From Gammaproteobacteria bacterium (GTDB taxonomy: Bacteria > Pseudomonadota > Gammaproteobacteria > SZUA-152): DNA of 64,000 nucleotides. The stretch covers positions 124,001-188,000 of the forward strand of contig JAOUJW010000007.1 of NCBI GenBank assembly GCA_029882975.1, in the 5' to 3' direction. A program made the position numbers and the translations under genes. Shown piece after piece: positions 53,254 through 60,922 of the stretch (positions are counted from its first letter, which is position 1; each line of letters starts with the position of its first letter). The notes beneath the pieces are model-generated. The model saw nothing but the letters and a program-made list of their open reading frames with translations. It had not been told where the DNA came from and searched no databases.

Positions 53254-53353
53254 CCAATTCCCCCAAGACCTTCACTGTTCGCATTTTCAGTAAGAGTAAA
53301 TCTTTTCCTGAAAAGATGGAAGCCTATAAGTACTCAGAATCTCTGCCGCAAAT

Positions 53354-54187
53354 TCACTCCCTGACAATATCTCTACGGCTATCGCGAATCCATTCACTCC
53401 AGGAACCCACATACAAACGGGAACCTCTCAACCCTGCCAATTCCATAGCAAACAAATTGTGGCAGGCCGTCACCCCGGATCCGCACATATGGACTACGGC
53501 GTCGACTGCCGTATCGCCCACCAAAGCCGCAAATTGTTCCCGCAAGTCTTCGGCCGGTAGAAATCCGCCATCTCCTCCCAGATTTAACTGCATGGGTCGA
53601 TTAACAGCGCCAGGCACATGCCCCGCCACCGCATCCAGCGGCTCCTCTTTTCCCAGAAACCGCGGTGTTGCCCGGGCATCCACCAGACAAATACGCTGTG
53701 CGGCCATATCCTCTTCCACCTGCGCAGTGGTCACCCACGTGGAAGCCTCTGCTTTAGCCAAGTATGTTTGGGGACTATTGGAGCCGGGTTCATTGCTTAC
53801 CGGTCGCTGCTCCTGTTGCCAGCGATTCCAACCGCCATCCAATAAAGACACCTTTTCATGCCCCAGCCATTTCAACAGCCACCATAATCGTGAAGCCACC
53901 GCCCCGCCCATATCATCATAAGCTACCACATGGGAGTCATTGTGAACTCCCCAAGCACCCAAAGTTTCAGAAAACCGCTTGATATCCGGTAAGGGATGAC
54001 GACCGCTATTTGCAGTAATAGGCGAAGACAGATCCTTATCCAAGTCAGCATACACCGCACCGGGAATATGCCCTTGCAAATAAGCGTTCTGCCCGGCGTT
54101 AGCATCGGCCAAGGAAAAACGACAGTCCACAATAACCGATCCTGATTCCTGAATTTGTTGCGTCAGCTGTTCGGTTGAAATTAACAT
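53354..54187 (-). CDS. sseA: 3-mercaptopyruvate sulfurtransferase (two-domain rhodanese)
   Basis: 277 residues, two rhodanese domains (about 1-135 and 150-277). The inactive first domain has GHIPGAVYADLD. The second has the active loop CGSGVTA (Cys near 234), the form typical of 3-mercaptopyruvate sulfurtransferases rather than thiosulfate sulfurtransferases (CRxGxR/T). It moves sulfur from mercaptopyruvate to thiol acceptors. Lies on the same strand as the cytochrome c gene, 100 bp upstream of it. Confidence 0.9.
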   Translation of the reverse strand: MLISTEQLTQQIQESGSVIVDCRFSLADANAGQNAYLQGHIPGAVYADLDKDLSSPITANSGRHPLPDIKRFSETLGAWGVHNDSHVVAYDDMGGAVASRLWWLLKWLGHEKVSLLDGGWNRWQQEQRPVSNEPGSNSPQTYLAKAEASTWVTTAQVEEDMAAQRICLVDARATPRFLGKEEPLDAVAGHVPGAVNRPMQLNLGGDGGFLPAEDLREQFAALVGDTAVDAVVHMCGSGVTACHNLFAMELAGLRGSRLYVGSWSEWIRDSRRDIVRE

Positions 54188-54304
54188 TTTGTTCCATCCA
54201 AAGTAATAAGAGGAAAAAAGTTCGCTACTTCATAATAGAACTCACCATAGCATAGTTCAATGAACTCGACTCAGTTCCTTATAAGAACCACAAGACAGAA
54301 CCAA

Positions 54305-54868
54305 CTACAACCAACGACAATGCTGCGAAAATCCCGACTTTAAGAAGTCCATCTGGTCTACCAATATACGCCCGCTGTTTTGGAGCGCTAAATATTCAGT
54401 AAAATTCGGTGTGTAAGGCAATGCTAACAATTCCAACCCACACTCCTTCAACAAGCGGCTTCCTTTGAAATGATTGCAGCGTTTACACGCAGTCACGACA
54501 TTAGTCCAACTGTCGGCCCCGCCACGGGAGCTGGGTACGATATGGTCGCGAGTCAACTCGCTGACCTTAAACCCACATCCGCAATACATGCATTGATGGT
54601 TATCACGACGAAATAACTCGCGATTACTCAAAGGTGGTACAGCACTAAACCGGGAACCCTTAGATCTTCCTTTAACCGCCACAATGGAATGAATATCCAA
54701 AAAAGATCGCTCTCCGCTGGCACGGTTGACGCCGCCATACACGCGAAACACATTCTCACCTGCACTCCAGGATACGCGATTTTTACTGTAAACCACGACA
54801 GCTTGCTCCCAAGGCATCCACCCTTGAGGTCTACCACTTACATCCAATCGCAAAATCAACGGAATCAC
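54305..54868 (-). CDS. HNH endonuclease beside the tRNA array
   Basis: 187 residues. The HNH/beta-beta-alpha-metal core is C-terminal: CMYCGCGF (zinc Cys pair), TRDHIVPSSRGG (catalytic His), SWTNVVTACKRCNHFKG (Asn and second Cys pair), about residues 93-140. The N-terminus MIPLILRLDVSGRPQGW is typical of a widespread family of small HNH proteins. It begins 48 bp downstream of the tRNA-Cys gene on the same strand, so it may be transcribed with the array. A role in array mobility or DNA processing is possible but unproven. Confidence 0.88.
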   Translation of the reverse strand: MIPLILRLDVSGRPQGWMPWEQAVVVYSKNRVSWSAGENVFRVYGGVNRASGERSFLDIHSIVAVKGRSKGSRFSAVPPLSNRELFRRDNHQCMYCGCGFKVSELTRDHIVPSSRGGADSWTNVVTACKRCNHFKGSRLLKECGLELLALPYTPNFTEYLALQNSGRILVDQMDFLKSGFSQHCRWL

Positions 54869-54916
54869 ATCTTTCTCCTATTAATCGTTATACAAACCGG
54901 GAAGCGTTGGTCAAAT

Positions 54917-54991
54917 TGGACATGCCGGCGGGAGTCGAACCCGCATAGGACGGAGTTGCAGTCCGCCGCCTTGCCTTTCAGCCACGACATG
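54917..54991 (-). tRNA. tRNA-Cys (GCA)
   Basis: Cloverleaf: acceptor CATGTCG/CGGCATG, short D arm, anticodon stem GCGGA/TCCGT with loop CTGCAAC, T arm GCGGG-TTCGACT-CCCGC, discriminator U and encoded CCA. The C1-G72 pair is unusual for tRNA-Cys, which normally starts with G. Last tRNA of the array. Confidence 0.85.
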
Positions 54992-55000
54992 TGAGGAAAA

Positions 55001-55077
55001 TGGCGCTCCTTGCAGGACTCGAACCTGCAACCTCCGGCTTCGTAGGCCGGCGCTCTTCTCCATTGAGCTAAAGGAGC
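55001..55077 (-). tRNA. tRNA-Arg (ACG)
   Basis: Canonical cloverleaf: acceptor GCTCCTT/AAGGAGC, D stem GCTC/GAGC, anticodon stem CCGGC/GCCGG with loop CTACGAA, T arm GCAGG-TTCGAGT-CCTGC, G73 and encoded CCA. Confidence 0.93.
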
Positions 55078-55145
55078 GATATATAGCTTTAGTGGTCAAA
55101 ATTAGTTTCGCACTTACAGACTAATCCTGTCTGTGCGCAGCATAG

Positions 55146-55231
55146 CGGAAGGCGGAGGACATGCTCCCCAAACTCCATGAGTTCCATTGGTGTTCAAAAC
55201 CACGCCGGCACGCTGGTCCGGTTCACCTTCC
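55146..55231 (-). tRNA. tRNA-Ser (UGA), 8/4 allo-tRNA form
   Basis: Acceptor stem of 8 bp, GGAAGGTG/CGCCTTCC, G73; T stem of 4 bp, GGGG/CCTC, around the non-canonical loop AGCATGT; anticodon loop TTTGAAC; long variable arm AACTC-ATG-GAGTT. The 3' triplet reads CTA, so CCA would have to be added or repaired. The variable arm and G73 are serine identity elements. Confidence 0.75.
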
Positions 55232-55265
55232 AATGCTGTTTGTTGACAGGGTTATGTTTATAAAC

Positions 55266-55351
55266 TGGCGGTGAGCAGAGGTCTCGATCCCCAAACCCGA
55301 AGATTCCAACTGTTTAGCAAACAGCGCCGTTCCCCGAACGGTTTACTCACC
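55266..55351 (-). tRNA. tRNA-Ser (GCU), 8/4 allo-tRNA form
   Basis: 8-bp acceptor GGTGAGTA/TGCTCACC, G73 and encoded CCA; T stem GGGG/CCTC with loop ATCGAGA; anticodon stem GCTGT/ACAGT with loop TTGCTAA; extended D stem CCGTTC/GAACGG; long variable arm. Confidence 0.82.
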
Positions 55352-55361
55352 CTTTTCCATA

Positions 55362-55449
55362 TGGCGGAAGGCAGTGGACATGCTCCACATGCTGCACCCA
55401 GCACCAGCTTGCTTCCAACAAGCGCCATCCCTTGGATGGTTTACCTTCC
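55362..55449 (-). tRNA. tRNA-Ser (GGA), 8/4 allo-tRNA form
   Basis: 8-bp acceptor GGAAGGTA/TGCCTTCC, G73 and encoded CCA; T stem GTGG/CCAC with loop AGCATGT, lacking the TTC motif; anticodon stem GCTTG/CAAGC with loop TTGGAAG; D stem CCATCC/GGATGG; long variable arm. Confidence 0.82.
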
Positions 55450-55458
55450 TACGTTACT

Positions 55459-55548
55459 TGGCAGAGAGTGGAAGACTTGCACTCCAAACTCATAAGAGTT
55501 CCTATGGTATTCGAAGCCACGCCGGTCCGCTTGCCCGGTTCACTCTCT
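55459..55548 (-). tRNA. tRNA-Ser (CGA), 8/4 allo-tRNA form
   Basis: 8-bp acceptor AGAGAGTG/CACTCTCT, all Watson-Crick, G73 and encoded CCA; T stem GGAG/CTTC with loop TGCAAGT; anticodon loop TTCGAAT with a C-A mismatch closing the stem; long variable arm AACTC-TTAT-GAGTT. It starts with A, unlike most tRNA-Ser. Confidence 0.78.
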
Positions 55549-55569
55549 AAATTTGACGCGTATAGTATT

Positions 55570-55645
55570 TGGGGCGACTCACGAGACTCGAACTCGCATC
55601 TTCTTGGGTCACATCCAAGGGCTTTATCATTAAGCTAGAGCCGCC
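55570..55645 (-). tRNA. tRNA-His (GUG)
   Basis: Has the His-specific G-1:C73 pair, acceptor GCGGCTC/GAGTCGC, anticodon stem CTTGG/CCAAG with loop ATGTGAC, T arm GCGAG-TTCGAGT-CTCGT and encoded CCA. Confidence 0.92.
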
Positions 55646-55647
55646 AT

Positions 55648-55721
55648 TGGCTCCCCCTCCACGATTCGAACGTGGACTTTCTGAGTCAAAGTCAGATGCC
55701 CTGCCATTAGGCCAAGGGGGA
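55648..55721 (-). tRNA. tRNA-Gln (UUG)
   Basis: Acceptor TCCCCCT/AGGGGGA, G73, encoded CCA; anticodon stem TCTGA/TCAGA with loop CTTTGAC; T loop TTCGAAT. It begins 2 bp from tRNA-His. Confidence 0.93.
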
Positions 55722-55725
55722 AAAG

Positions 55726-55798
55726 CGGGACTGAAGAGACTTGAACTCTCACCATCCTGATCGACAATCAGGTGCTCTACCAATTGAGCTACAATCCC
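55726..55798 (-). tRNA. tRNA-Asp (GUC)
   Basis: Acceptor GGGATTG/CAGTCCC, G73; anticodon stem CCTGA/TCAGG with loop TTGTCGA; T arm GAGAG-TTCAAGT-CTCTT. No CCA is encoded (the sequence continues CTT). Confidence 0.9.
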
Positions 55799-56072
55799 AT
55801 CTTTGGTGGTGGGGCCACCCAGTTAAATTATAAGTATGTTTCATAATACGAGCCGGTTTCCCACACTCCGACTCCCAATTTCCTGACATTGGTTTCACTT
55901 TACTTACTTCTGTGTGATCAGGCAGAGACGAATAATCACGCAACCAGCTTGAAACCCAACCAGACGCTGCCACATCTTCGTATTACAAAAAACACTTTCA
56001 GCCGATAGCGGCGGGGACTCGGACTCGCACCTTACTGCAACACTCTTTACCCACTTAACACTATCGACTACC
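55799..56072 (-). other. Decayed tRNA-like sequence at the 5' side of the array
   Basis: No intact tRNA, but fragments remain. At 56003-56066, CGATAGTG/CGCTATCG form an 8-bp acceptor-like stem with a T-loop-like TCCGAGT that no longer has a proper stem. Around 55835-55860 there is an anticodon-arm-like GTAT-TATGAAAC-ATAC. I read this as former array members now degenerate; other structured RNA cannot be excluded. Confidence 0.35.
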
Positions 56073-56107
56073 AAAAATTGAGTGAGGCGACAACACCGCC
56101 TCACTCA
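56073..56107 (-). terminator. Hairpin with T run inside the array leader
   Basis: Perfect 11-bp stem TGAGTGAGGCG / CGCCTCACTCA with a 7-nt loop, followed on the minus strand by ATTTTT. It looks like a rho-independent terminator lying before the intact tRNA genes. Confidence 0.7.
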
Positions 56108-56252
56108 TTCCCCACTGGAGCATTGCCTTGTGCAATTACACGCCAAGATTCGCCATGACACGTGTGAAGTCCTAAGGTTGTACCTAATGTTTAGAACTAA
56201 ACAGCTCCGTTAATGCGGTTTGGGCAAACCACACTCATAAACGCTTCCCGAA

Positions 56253-56265
56253 TTGTTAAAAAACA
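56253..56265 (-). promoter_or_regulatory. boxA-like antitermination element
   Basis: TGTTTTTTAACAA, 11 of 13 identical to the rrn boxA TGCTCTTTAACAA, followed by TTCGGGAAGC as in many gammaproteobacterial rRNA leaders. It precedes the internal hairpin and the tRNA array on the same strand, where antitermination would help read-through. Confidence 0.45.
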
Positions 56266-56295
56266 TGGCCGCTATGGGCACTTTTCCAAGGGCGT

Positions 56296-56329
56296 AAAAA
56301 ACCCCGTTACGCTTTATGCCTAACGGGGT
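56296..56329 (-). terminator. Rho-independent terminator bounding the tRNA array
   Basis: Stem ACCCCGTTA / TAACGGGGT with an 11-nt loop, followed on the minus strand by TTTTTTACG. It would stop minus-strand transcription entering the array from the right. Confidence 0.75.
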
Positions 56330-56717
56330 CCTGTTTGGGTTTCCGCGGAAGGCATCTTTTTCGATAAGCCTTCCGCAGTTTTGAGCGAAAGACTAACTCA
56401 TATCGAGATCACTCGAATAAGCACTATTTTGTTCATGACGTATTGTTGCTATGGGCATACAGTGCACCGCTGCAAACACACAGACCCGGCTTGGTTTATG
56501 AAAAGACAAGCCAAGGGCCGCCTTTTCAGACCATCCGGGTTGCGAATTACATGTATGAGTCATGGTAAAAATCATCTTTCTCTCCAAAATACTGTGGCTA
56601 AGTATAGCTCCACATTTCAAGATTGCAAGGTATTTTTCAAGTTTCTTGTTTTTTGAATATTTGCTATTATGTCAAGAGATGAAACGATGTTTAATCAACA
56701 CTTTAAAAGAGACATGC
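56330..56717. other. Intergenic region between tRNA array and XRE gene
   Basis: 388 bp. It contains a 9-bp hairpin GCGGAAGGC / GCCTTCCGC (56345-56376) followed on the plus strand by AGTTTTG; the stem sequence equals the 3' acceptor end of the 8/4 tRNA-Ser genes, so it may be a tRNA fragment or a terminator. The AT-rich 56600-56700 part should hold the promoter of the XRE gene. No ORF is convincing. Confidence 0.4.
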
Positions 56718-57335
56718 ATGTCAGACAAAAAAAATCCCACCGCCGTAAAGGTTGGAAGCAGAATCAAACAAGCACGAAAAATGGCAGGATTCACCACCGC
56801 TGCTCAACTGAATGAACATTTCCGGGACTGGTCCGCTTCGCGTCTGGGAAACTACGAAGCAGGCATCTCCATTCCTTCCCCTGACGACATAGAGCGCATA
56901 GCGGAAGTGACCGGAAGCTCACCTTGCTGGATCACCTTCGGTATCGGCCCCATCCGTTCCGGCCATCGCGACATTCAAGCCATTCGTCATCAAAACCTCA
57001 GCTACCTGGTTTCCCAAACCAAACAAACAAAGGCAAGATATCTCGAGCTATTAAAAACACTGGGATTAGCTCCAAACAAACTTCAGGATCTGTTAGACAA
57101 TCCCTTTGAACCCATCATAGACCGCTACGCCCGACGTTGCGAAAAATTCTACAGTAAACCCAAAGGCTGGATCGACGAACAACACGTGGAAAGCGATCCT
57201 CTGTGCATGAACTTCCCGGAGGATATTCGGGAGCTGATGTCCATATACTCCGAACTTGGGGTAACTGACCGTCAACGCCTATTAAACATAGCCAGAGTGT
57301 TCAGCATGGAAGAAAACACCAAACAATCCCTGTGA
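56718..57335 (+). CDS. XRE-family transcriptional regulator (cI-like N-terminus)
   Basis: 205 residues from the ATG at 56718. A helix-turn-helix of XRE type lies at about residues 12-70: VGSRIKQARKMAGF, SASRLGNYEAGISIPSPDD and IAEVTGSSPCWITFG, the last being typical of phage repressor-like proteins. The C-terminal part (about 80-205) is helical and not recognised; no LexA/cI peptidase domain is seen. Longer readings upstream are AT-rich and unlikely to be coding. It is isolated, facing the IS remnant, and fits an accessory or prophage-derived region. Confidence 0.83.
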   Translation: MSDKKNPTAVKVGSRIKQARKMAGFTTAAQLNEHFRDWSASRLGNYEAGISIPSPDDIERIAEVTGSSPCWITFGIGPIRSGHRDIQAIRHQNLSYLVSQTKQTKARYLELLKTLGLAPNKLQDLLDNPFEPIIDRYARRCEKFYSKPKGWIDEQHVESDPLCMNFPEDIRELMSIYSELGVTDRQRLLNIARVFSMEENTKQSL

Positions 57336-57447
57336 ATTCAAGCAACCACTCGTCAAATTAAACCGCCAAAAACCGCTCATTTGTTGGTTAGCAATAAGCG
57401 ATCCAGACTTTAATTCAACCATCTGTTTCCGTATACTATTCACTCAC

Positions 57448-58250
57448 GTGGTAGTTTGTTCTGGTCAAGCAAAACCGGACACTTCCCTAAATTTAATTTC
57501 ATAACCAATTGGAGACAGATCTCCGTTTGAAGTATGTAACCTGTCCAGGTTGTAATACTTCATATATGCTGCTACATCTTTTCGCATATGTGCTCTTGTT
57601 GGTTGATGCACCTTCAGGATCCAGTCGTGCTTCAGGCTTCCGAAGAAGCGTTCTACCACGGCATTGTCCCAGCAAGCCCCTACGTCACCCATGCTCGCAC
57701 GAATCCCGTAGCTGGATAGTAGCTTTCGATATCGCTTGCTGGTGTACTGCGAGCCTCGATCGCTGTGAAATACCAGACCTTCCGGCGGTTGGCGTAGGTT
57801 ATATGCCTTCATCATCGCCTTGATTACCAGGTCCGTTGTCATACGCTTGTCGATATGCCACCCAACGATTCGTCTGGAAAACAAGTCCATAACTATCGCC
57901 AAATACATCCAACCTTCGCCCGTCCTCAAGTAGGTCACATCACCAGCCCATACCTCATTGGGTCCGGTTGGATTGAAGTTCTGGTTCAACAAGTTCTCTG
58001 CCACGGCATCGGTATGCTTACGCTGGGTGGTTGTTTTGTAGGCCACCCTTTGCTGCACTACCAATCCCAGTTTAGCCATCAATTTACGGACTCGATACCG
58101 TCCAATTTCAAAGCCTTCTTCGCGTAACTTTTTCATCAGCCCCCGGCTACCCCCCAGATTGGCCGATCCGTCGCTGCCTGTTGTTGTCAATGAACCGGTG
58201 GATATTCCCAGATTTTCACCCGTAATCACTGCGACCATGATTGCGTTTCC
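57448..58250 (-). mobile_element. Remnant of an IS3-family insertion sequence
   Basis: One IS end is likely near 57448-57485, where TGTTCTGGTCAAGCAAAACC precedes the 3' end of the transposase gene, in the style of IS3-family termini. The other end and the first reading frame (orfA) are missing; matching sequence stops near 58180-58250. The element should be immobile. Confidence 0.65.
57465..58238 (-). pseudogene. IS3-family transposase OrfB, 5'-truncated
   Basis: 257 residues remain open. The rve integrase core is complete: Asp in WAGDVTYLR, Asp in FHSDRGSQYTS and Glu in AVVERFFGSLK give the DDE triad. Before it, SRGLMKKLREEGFEIGRYRV is the helix-turn-helix_21 region, but the preceding roughly 35 residues (TGENLGISTGSLTTTGSDGS) do not resemble any IS3 protein. 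OrfA, normally joined by a -1 frameshift, is absent. The gene is therefore a truncated remnant fused to unrelated sequence. Confidence 0.85.
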
Positions 58251-58605
58251 CCTATATAAAGTTTCCGTTTAATACTTTTTTGTGATTTAGCACTAACACC
58301 CGGACTACCCCCTGGGCGTTAGTGCTTCGATAATTACTTATCCAAGGATTTCGGAATTTGTTTAGCGAAAAATGAAAAATTTTTTGAAATGGTTATAAAC
58401 AGATCAGTTCTGGGTTATTTATGTACAACTCGAGTGGATTCGGAAGGAGACTGCAGATCATTGCCTCATATTTATTGAAAACCGTTTTGGATGGTTTTTC
58501 AGAAGGCCCAGTTTGTGATCAAATAACGAACAGAAAGCGGAAGTTTCTCAGCTGCAGATTCTTGACAGTTTTAGTTTAAATGGAAAGTTCCGTGCGTCGC
58601 TCAAA
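58251..58605. other. Intergenic region with a long inverted repeat
   Basis: About 355 AT-rich bases between the IS remnant and the Cys-motif gene. At 58289-58326, AGCACTAAC and GTTAGTGCT form a 9-bp stem extended by CCC/GGG pairs, with a long loop. It lacks the core sites of integron attC elements. It may be a terminator-like or mobile-element end. Nothing else recognised. Confidence 0.45.
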
Positions 58606-59352
58606 TCAAAACCCCGTTCCCGAGTCTTCGTTTGAGCGTAACAATTTGAATTTCGAGAATCCCATATAGCTTAACCTTGCCACATCAAATTCCACCATAC
58701 CCAGTTCCTTGCGAGGCAGGAGGGTCTTGGAACAAGCAAAGGCGTTGCTATATAGCTTGTGTGTCTCATCTAAATTAGACTTTGCCATATAGTTGTAGCA
58801 AATCTTTGAGGGACAGTTATAGGCACACCCGGCATTGGCGAATAAGCGAATGGACTCTTTGTGGGTAACTTTTTCCAAAAACGAGTAGTCGTTGCTCAAT
58901 TTTGCCGGTAATACGACGGTGTCATAGATCTCTAAAGCGCGTTCAATTTTTTTGTTGTGTTTTATGTTCTTAATTACGCTCGCCTCTATGTGATAGTCTG
59001 GGTATTCCGCACGGATCCACTTCGCCAGGTCATCACTCACAACAATTACGGAGTTACCGGTTCTATGATATTTTTCTAAAAAGGCTCTGTTATCTTCATA
59101 GTCGTTTCTTTCAACATATTTATTAGTCAGAGGCAACCGAAGCCCAATCCCTAGCTGGTAGAGCACTTGCACGTCTTTAGGCGATATTTCAGCGCAAACA
59201 AACTGGCGCCCACCATACAATGTGGACTTTTCTACGAAACCAAATACGCTGTCGATATTGGCGTGGGGGATCGATCGATAATAATCGGAAATGTATGGTA
59301 ACAAGGCCTGCTCGCTGAGTTTACCGCGCATGGAGAGTGTGAAGCTGATCAT
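58606..59352 (-). CDS. Unassigned protein with NCPSKIC Cys motif, U32/TIM-barrel-like
   Basis: 248 residues, no signal peptide. The pattern of strands LGIGLRLPLTN, NSVIVVSDDLAKWI, YHIEASVIKNI and YDTVVLPAKL, ending in FANAGCAYNCPSKICY (Cys cluster near residues 174-184), resembles the partial TIM barrels of the U32/UbiU-UbiV type, in which Cys bind an iron-sulfur cluster. This is a loose resemblance, not an identification. AAAGGT lies 8 nt before the ATG. It follows the frameshifted oxygenase-like gene on the same strand, so the two may once have been co-transcribed. Confidence 0.6.
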   Translation of the reverse strand: MISFTLSMRGKLSEQALLPYISDYYRSIPHANIDSVFGFVEKSTLYGGRQFVCAEISPKDVQVLYQLGIGLRLPLTNKYVERNDYEDNRAFLEKYHRTGNSVIVVSDDLAKWIRAEYPDYHIEASVIKNIKHNKKIERALEIYDTVVLPAKLSNDYSFLEKVTHKESIRLFANAGCAYNCPSKICYNYMAKSNLDETHKLYSNAFACSKTLLPRKELGMVEFDVARLSYMGFSKFKLLRSNEDSGTGF

Positions 59353-59390
59353 GAAAAATACCTTTACTACATACTTCTGAAAGCTCGCTG

Positions 59391-59994
59391 CTACTTTAAT
59401 GGATTAATAAACATGGTCTGACTCAAACGCGCATTTTCTATACTGTCCCCGAAAAAAGGCGGGGTTACCGAGTGAAACAATTGGCCGGGATATACCACCA
59501 TGCGGTTGAACCGCATTTCGACTCGATGAATTTCTTCCCACGATTCCGCAGTGGTAAAATCCAGATTTTCTTCGCAAGACGCACTATAGCTGTTTGTTGG
59601 TATATGCCGAAATATACTGGTGCCGCCCTGACAATGCTCCGGCAATGTTAAATACATTACGGCACTGAACTGGGTATCGTCTACGTGACAAACGGCTCGC
59701 TTGGTGAAAGAACCTAAAGTATAGCGAAAATTAAAAATATTGTTCTCGATGGTAATGCCCAATAAATGCTCCAGCTTGGCGCGCCTCCTCCTCAATGTTA
59801 TCTAGGCACATACACCGACGTGCTGCGCCCCCGATTTGCGGCATACCGGGAACCATGCCTGGTGGTTCTTCATAGTCCGATTGTAGCGCTGTTTGTCGTA
59901 CTTGCATTGGGTTGTCATAAAAGTTATCGACTATTCCGATCCAGCCCTTGGGCAAATCAATCTTGTTAATAAATTCAAGGTTCTTGTATATCAT
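59391..59994 (-). pseudogene. DUF6445-like 2-oxoglutarate/iron oxygenase gene, frameshifted
   Basis: Two overlapping reading frames encode one protein. The first (59994 to about 59731) starts with IGIVDNFYDNPMQVRQTALQ; the second (about 59795 to 59391) continues RAKLEHLLGITIENN. The join lies at a GGAGGAGGCGCGCC run near 59775-59790. The second part has an iron-binding His-x-Asp in VCHVDDTQFSAVMYL, GGTSIFRHIP, and a distal His/Arg in GQLFHSVTP and ENARLSQTMF, all typical of 2-oxoglutarate-type oxygenases and of DUF6445 proteins. Unless the shift is a sequencing error or programmed, the product is lost. Confidence 0.65.
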
Positions 59995-60059
59995 ATATGC
60001 TAGAGCTTTATAAATTGGGTCACACTCTACGATATAGCGTAACGTTAACGTGTACTCGG

Positions 60060-60920
60060 CTAGGAAATTTCTTCTCCATTATATCTAACATAGCAGTCAG
60101 GGTGCTTCAATTTGTAAGCACGCAATTCCTCAGGCGATATAACATCAGACTCGATATAAATTTCGGTAAGATTATTTAGTGCCAGAACTCTTTTCAAACT
60201 ATCTGTAGTGATCTTGGTATTGTAAATTTGGATTTTTTTAGTTAGATCTAACCCACCATCCAAAACCAGTTCATTAAACATGTCACCTGAAACACCAGCC
60301 CCAGAAAGATATAAACTTTCCCCCGCACTCATACTTTTTACAAAATCGGAACGATCAAATTTCTTAACTAATACCAAATTTCCGATTGAGTCCAGCTTCC
60401 CAAAATAGTCGCCCCATATCGTAAGCAATGTCACCCGCCTTTCGGAATCCAAATGTATTGCTATTTGAACATCATCTAACGTGTTTAAAGAAAAATCTAC
60501 TATGTTTCCGGCTTGATCCCACACATAGTCTTGCGACAAACTGCCATCAGACTCTACATGTTCCAAGTTTACCAGGACACCATTCTTGTACTTCGCCAGG
60601 GAAACCTCTTCACCATTCTCATACTGCTTCACAACTGAATCACGGCCATTATTAAGCGAGTAAGCAACACCGTTAAATTCCTTACCACTAAACAAAAAAG
60701 GTTCTTCATCTCCTTCGAGCAAAGCAGCATGCACCTCGAGAGTGCTAGTTACATACAGCGGAAATGGAAGGCTATAGTCACCTTCGATCACTCCCGCACG
60801 ACACGTCTTTTTCTCAACGACCACCCCATCAACAAGACACAGCACAATACCTGTATAGGGGTTCTCCCTATAACACAGTATAGAATCTTTTGATTCTAAA
60901 TCACCCATAGAAACTATCAT
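60060..60920 (-). CDS. Candidate immunity protein for the RHS toxin
   Basis: 286 residues (Met at residue 5, 60908, is an alternative start), beginning 2 bp after the RHS toxin stop codon. The middle (about 88-150) has MORN/YwqK-like units: YSLNNGRDSVVKQYENGEEV, then YKNGVLVN and VWDQAGNIVDFSL. The last third looks like short leucine-rich repeats (IQIYNTKITTDSLKRVLAL). No signal peptide, so cytoplasmic. In Bacillus YwqK is the antitoxin of YwqJ, and the toxin upstream ends in a YwqJ-type deaminase, so position and fold agree. Immunity function is inferred. Confidence 0.65.
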   Translation of the reverse strand: MIVSMGDLESKDSILCYRENPYTGIVLCLVDGVVVEKKTCRAGVIEGDYSLPFPLYVTSTLEVHAALLEGDEEPFLFSGKEFNGVAYSLNNGRDSVVKQYENGEEVSLAKYKNGVLVNLEHVESDGSLSQDYVWDQAGNIVDFSLNTLDDVQIAIHLDSERRVTLLTIWGDYFGKLDSIGNLVLVKKFDRSDFVKSMSAGESLYLSGAGVSGDMFNELVLDGGLDLTKKIQIYNTKITTDSLKRVLALNNLTEIYIESDVISPEELRAYKLKHPDCYVRYNGEEIS

Positions 60921-60922
60921 AA

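Noticed and set aside
55880-55950. Possible tRNA-Ile-like element (GGTTTCA/TGAAACC ends, GAT triplet)
   Set aside because: Apart from the 7-bp terminal pairing there is no D or T arm and the anticodon stem does not pair; treated as part of the decayed region.
58289-58326. Inverted repeat AGCACTAAC/GTTAGTGCT as an integron attC site
   Set aside because: The ends do not match RYYYAAC/GTTRRRY core sites and no integrase or cassette structure is present.
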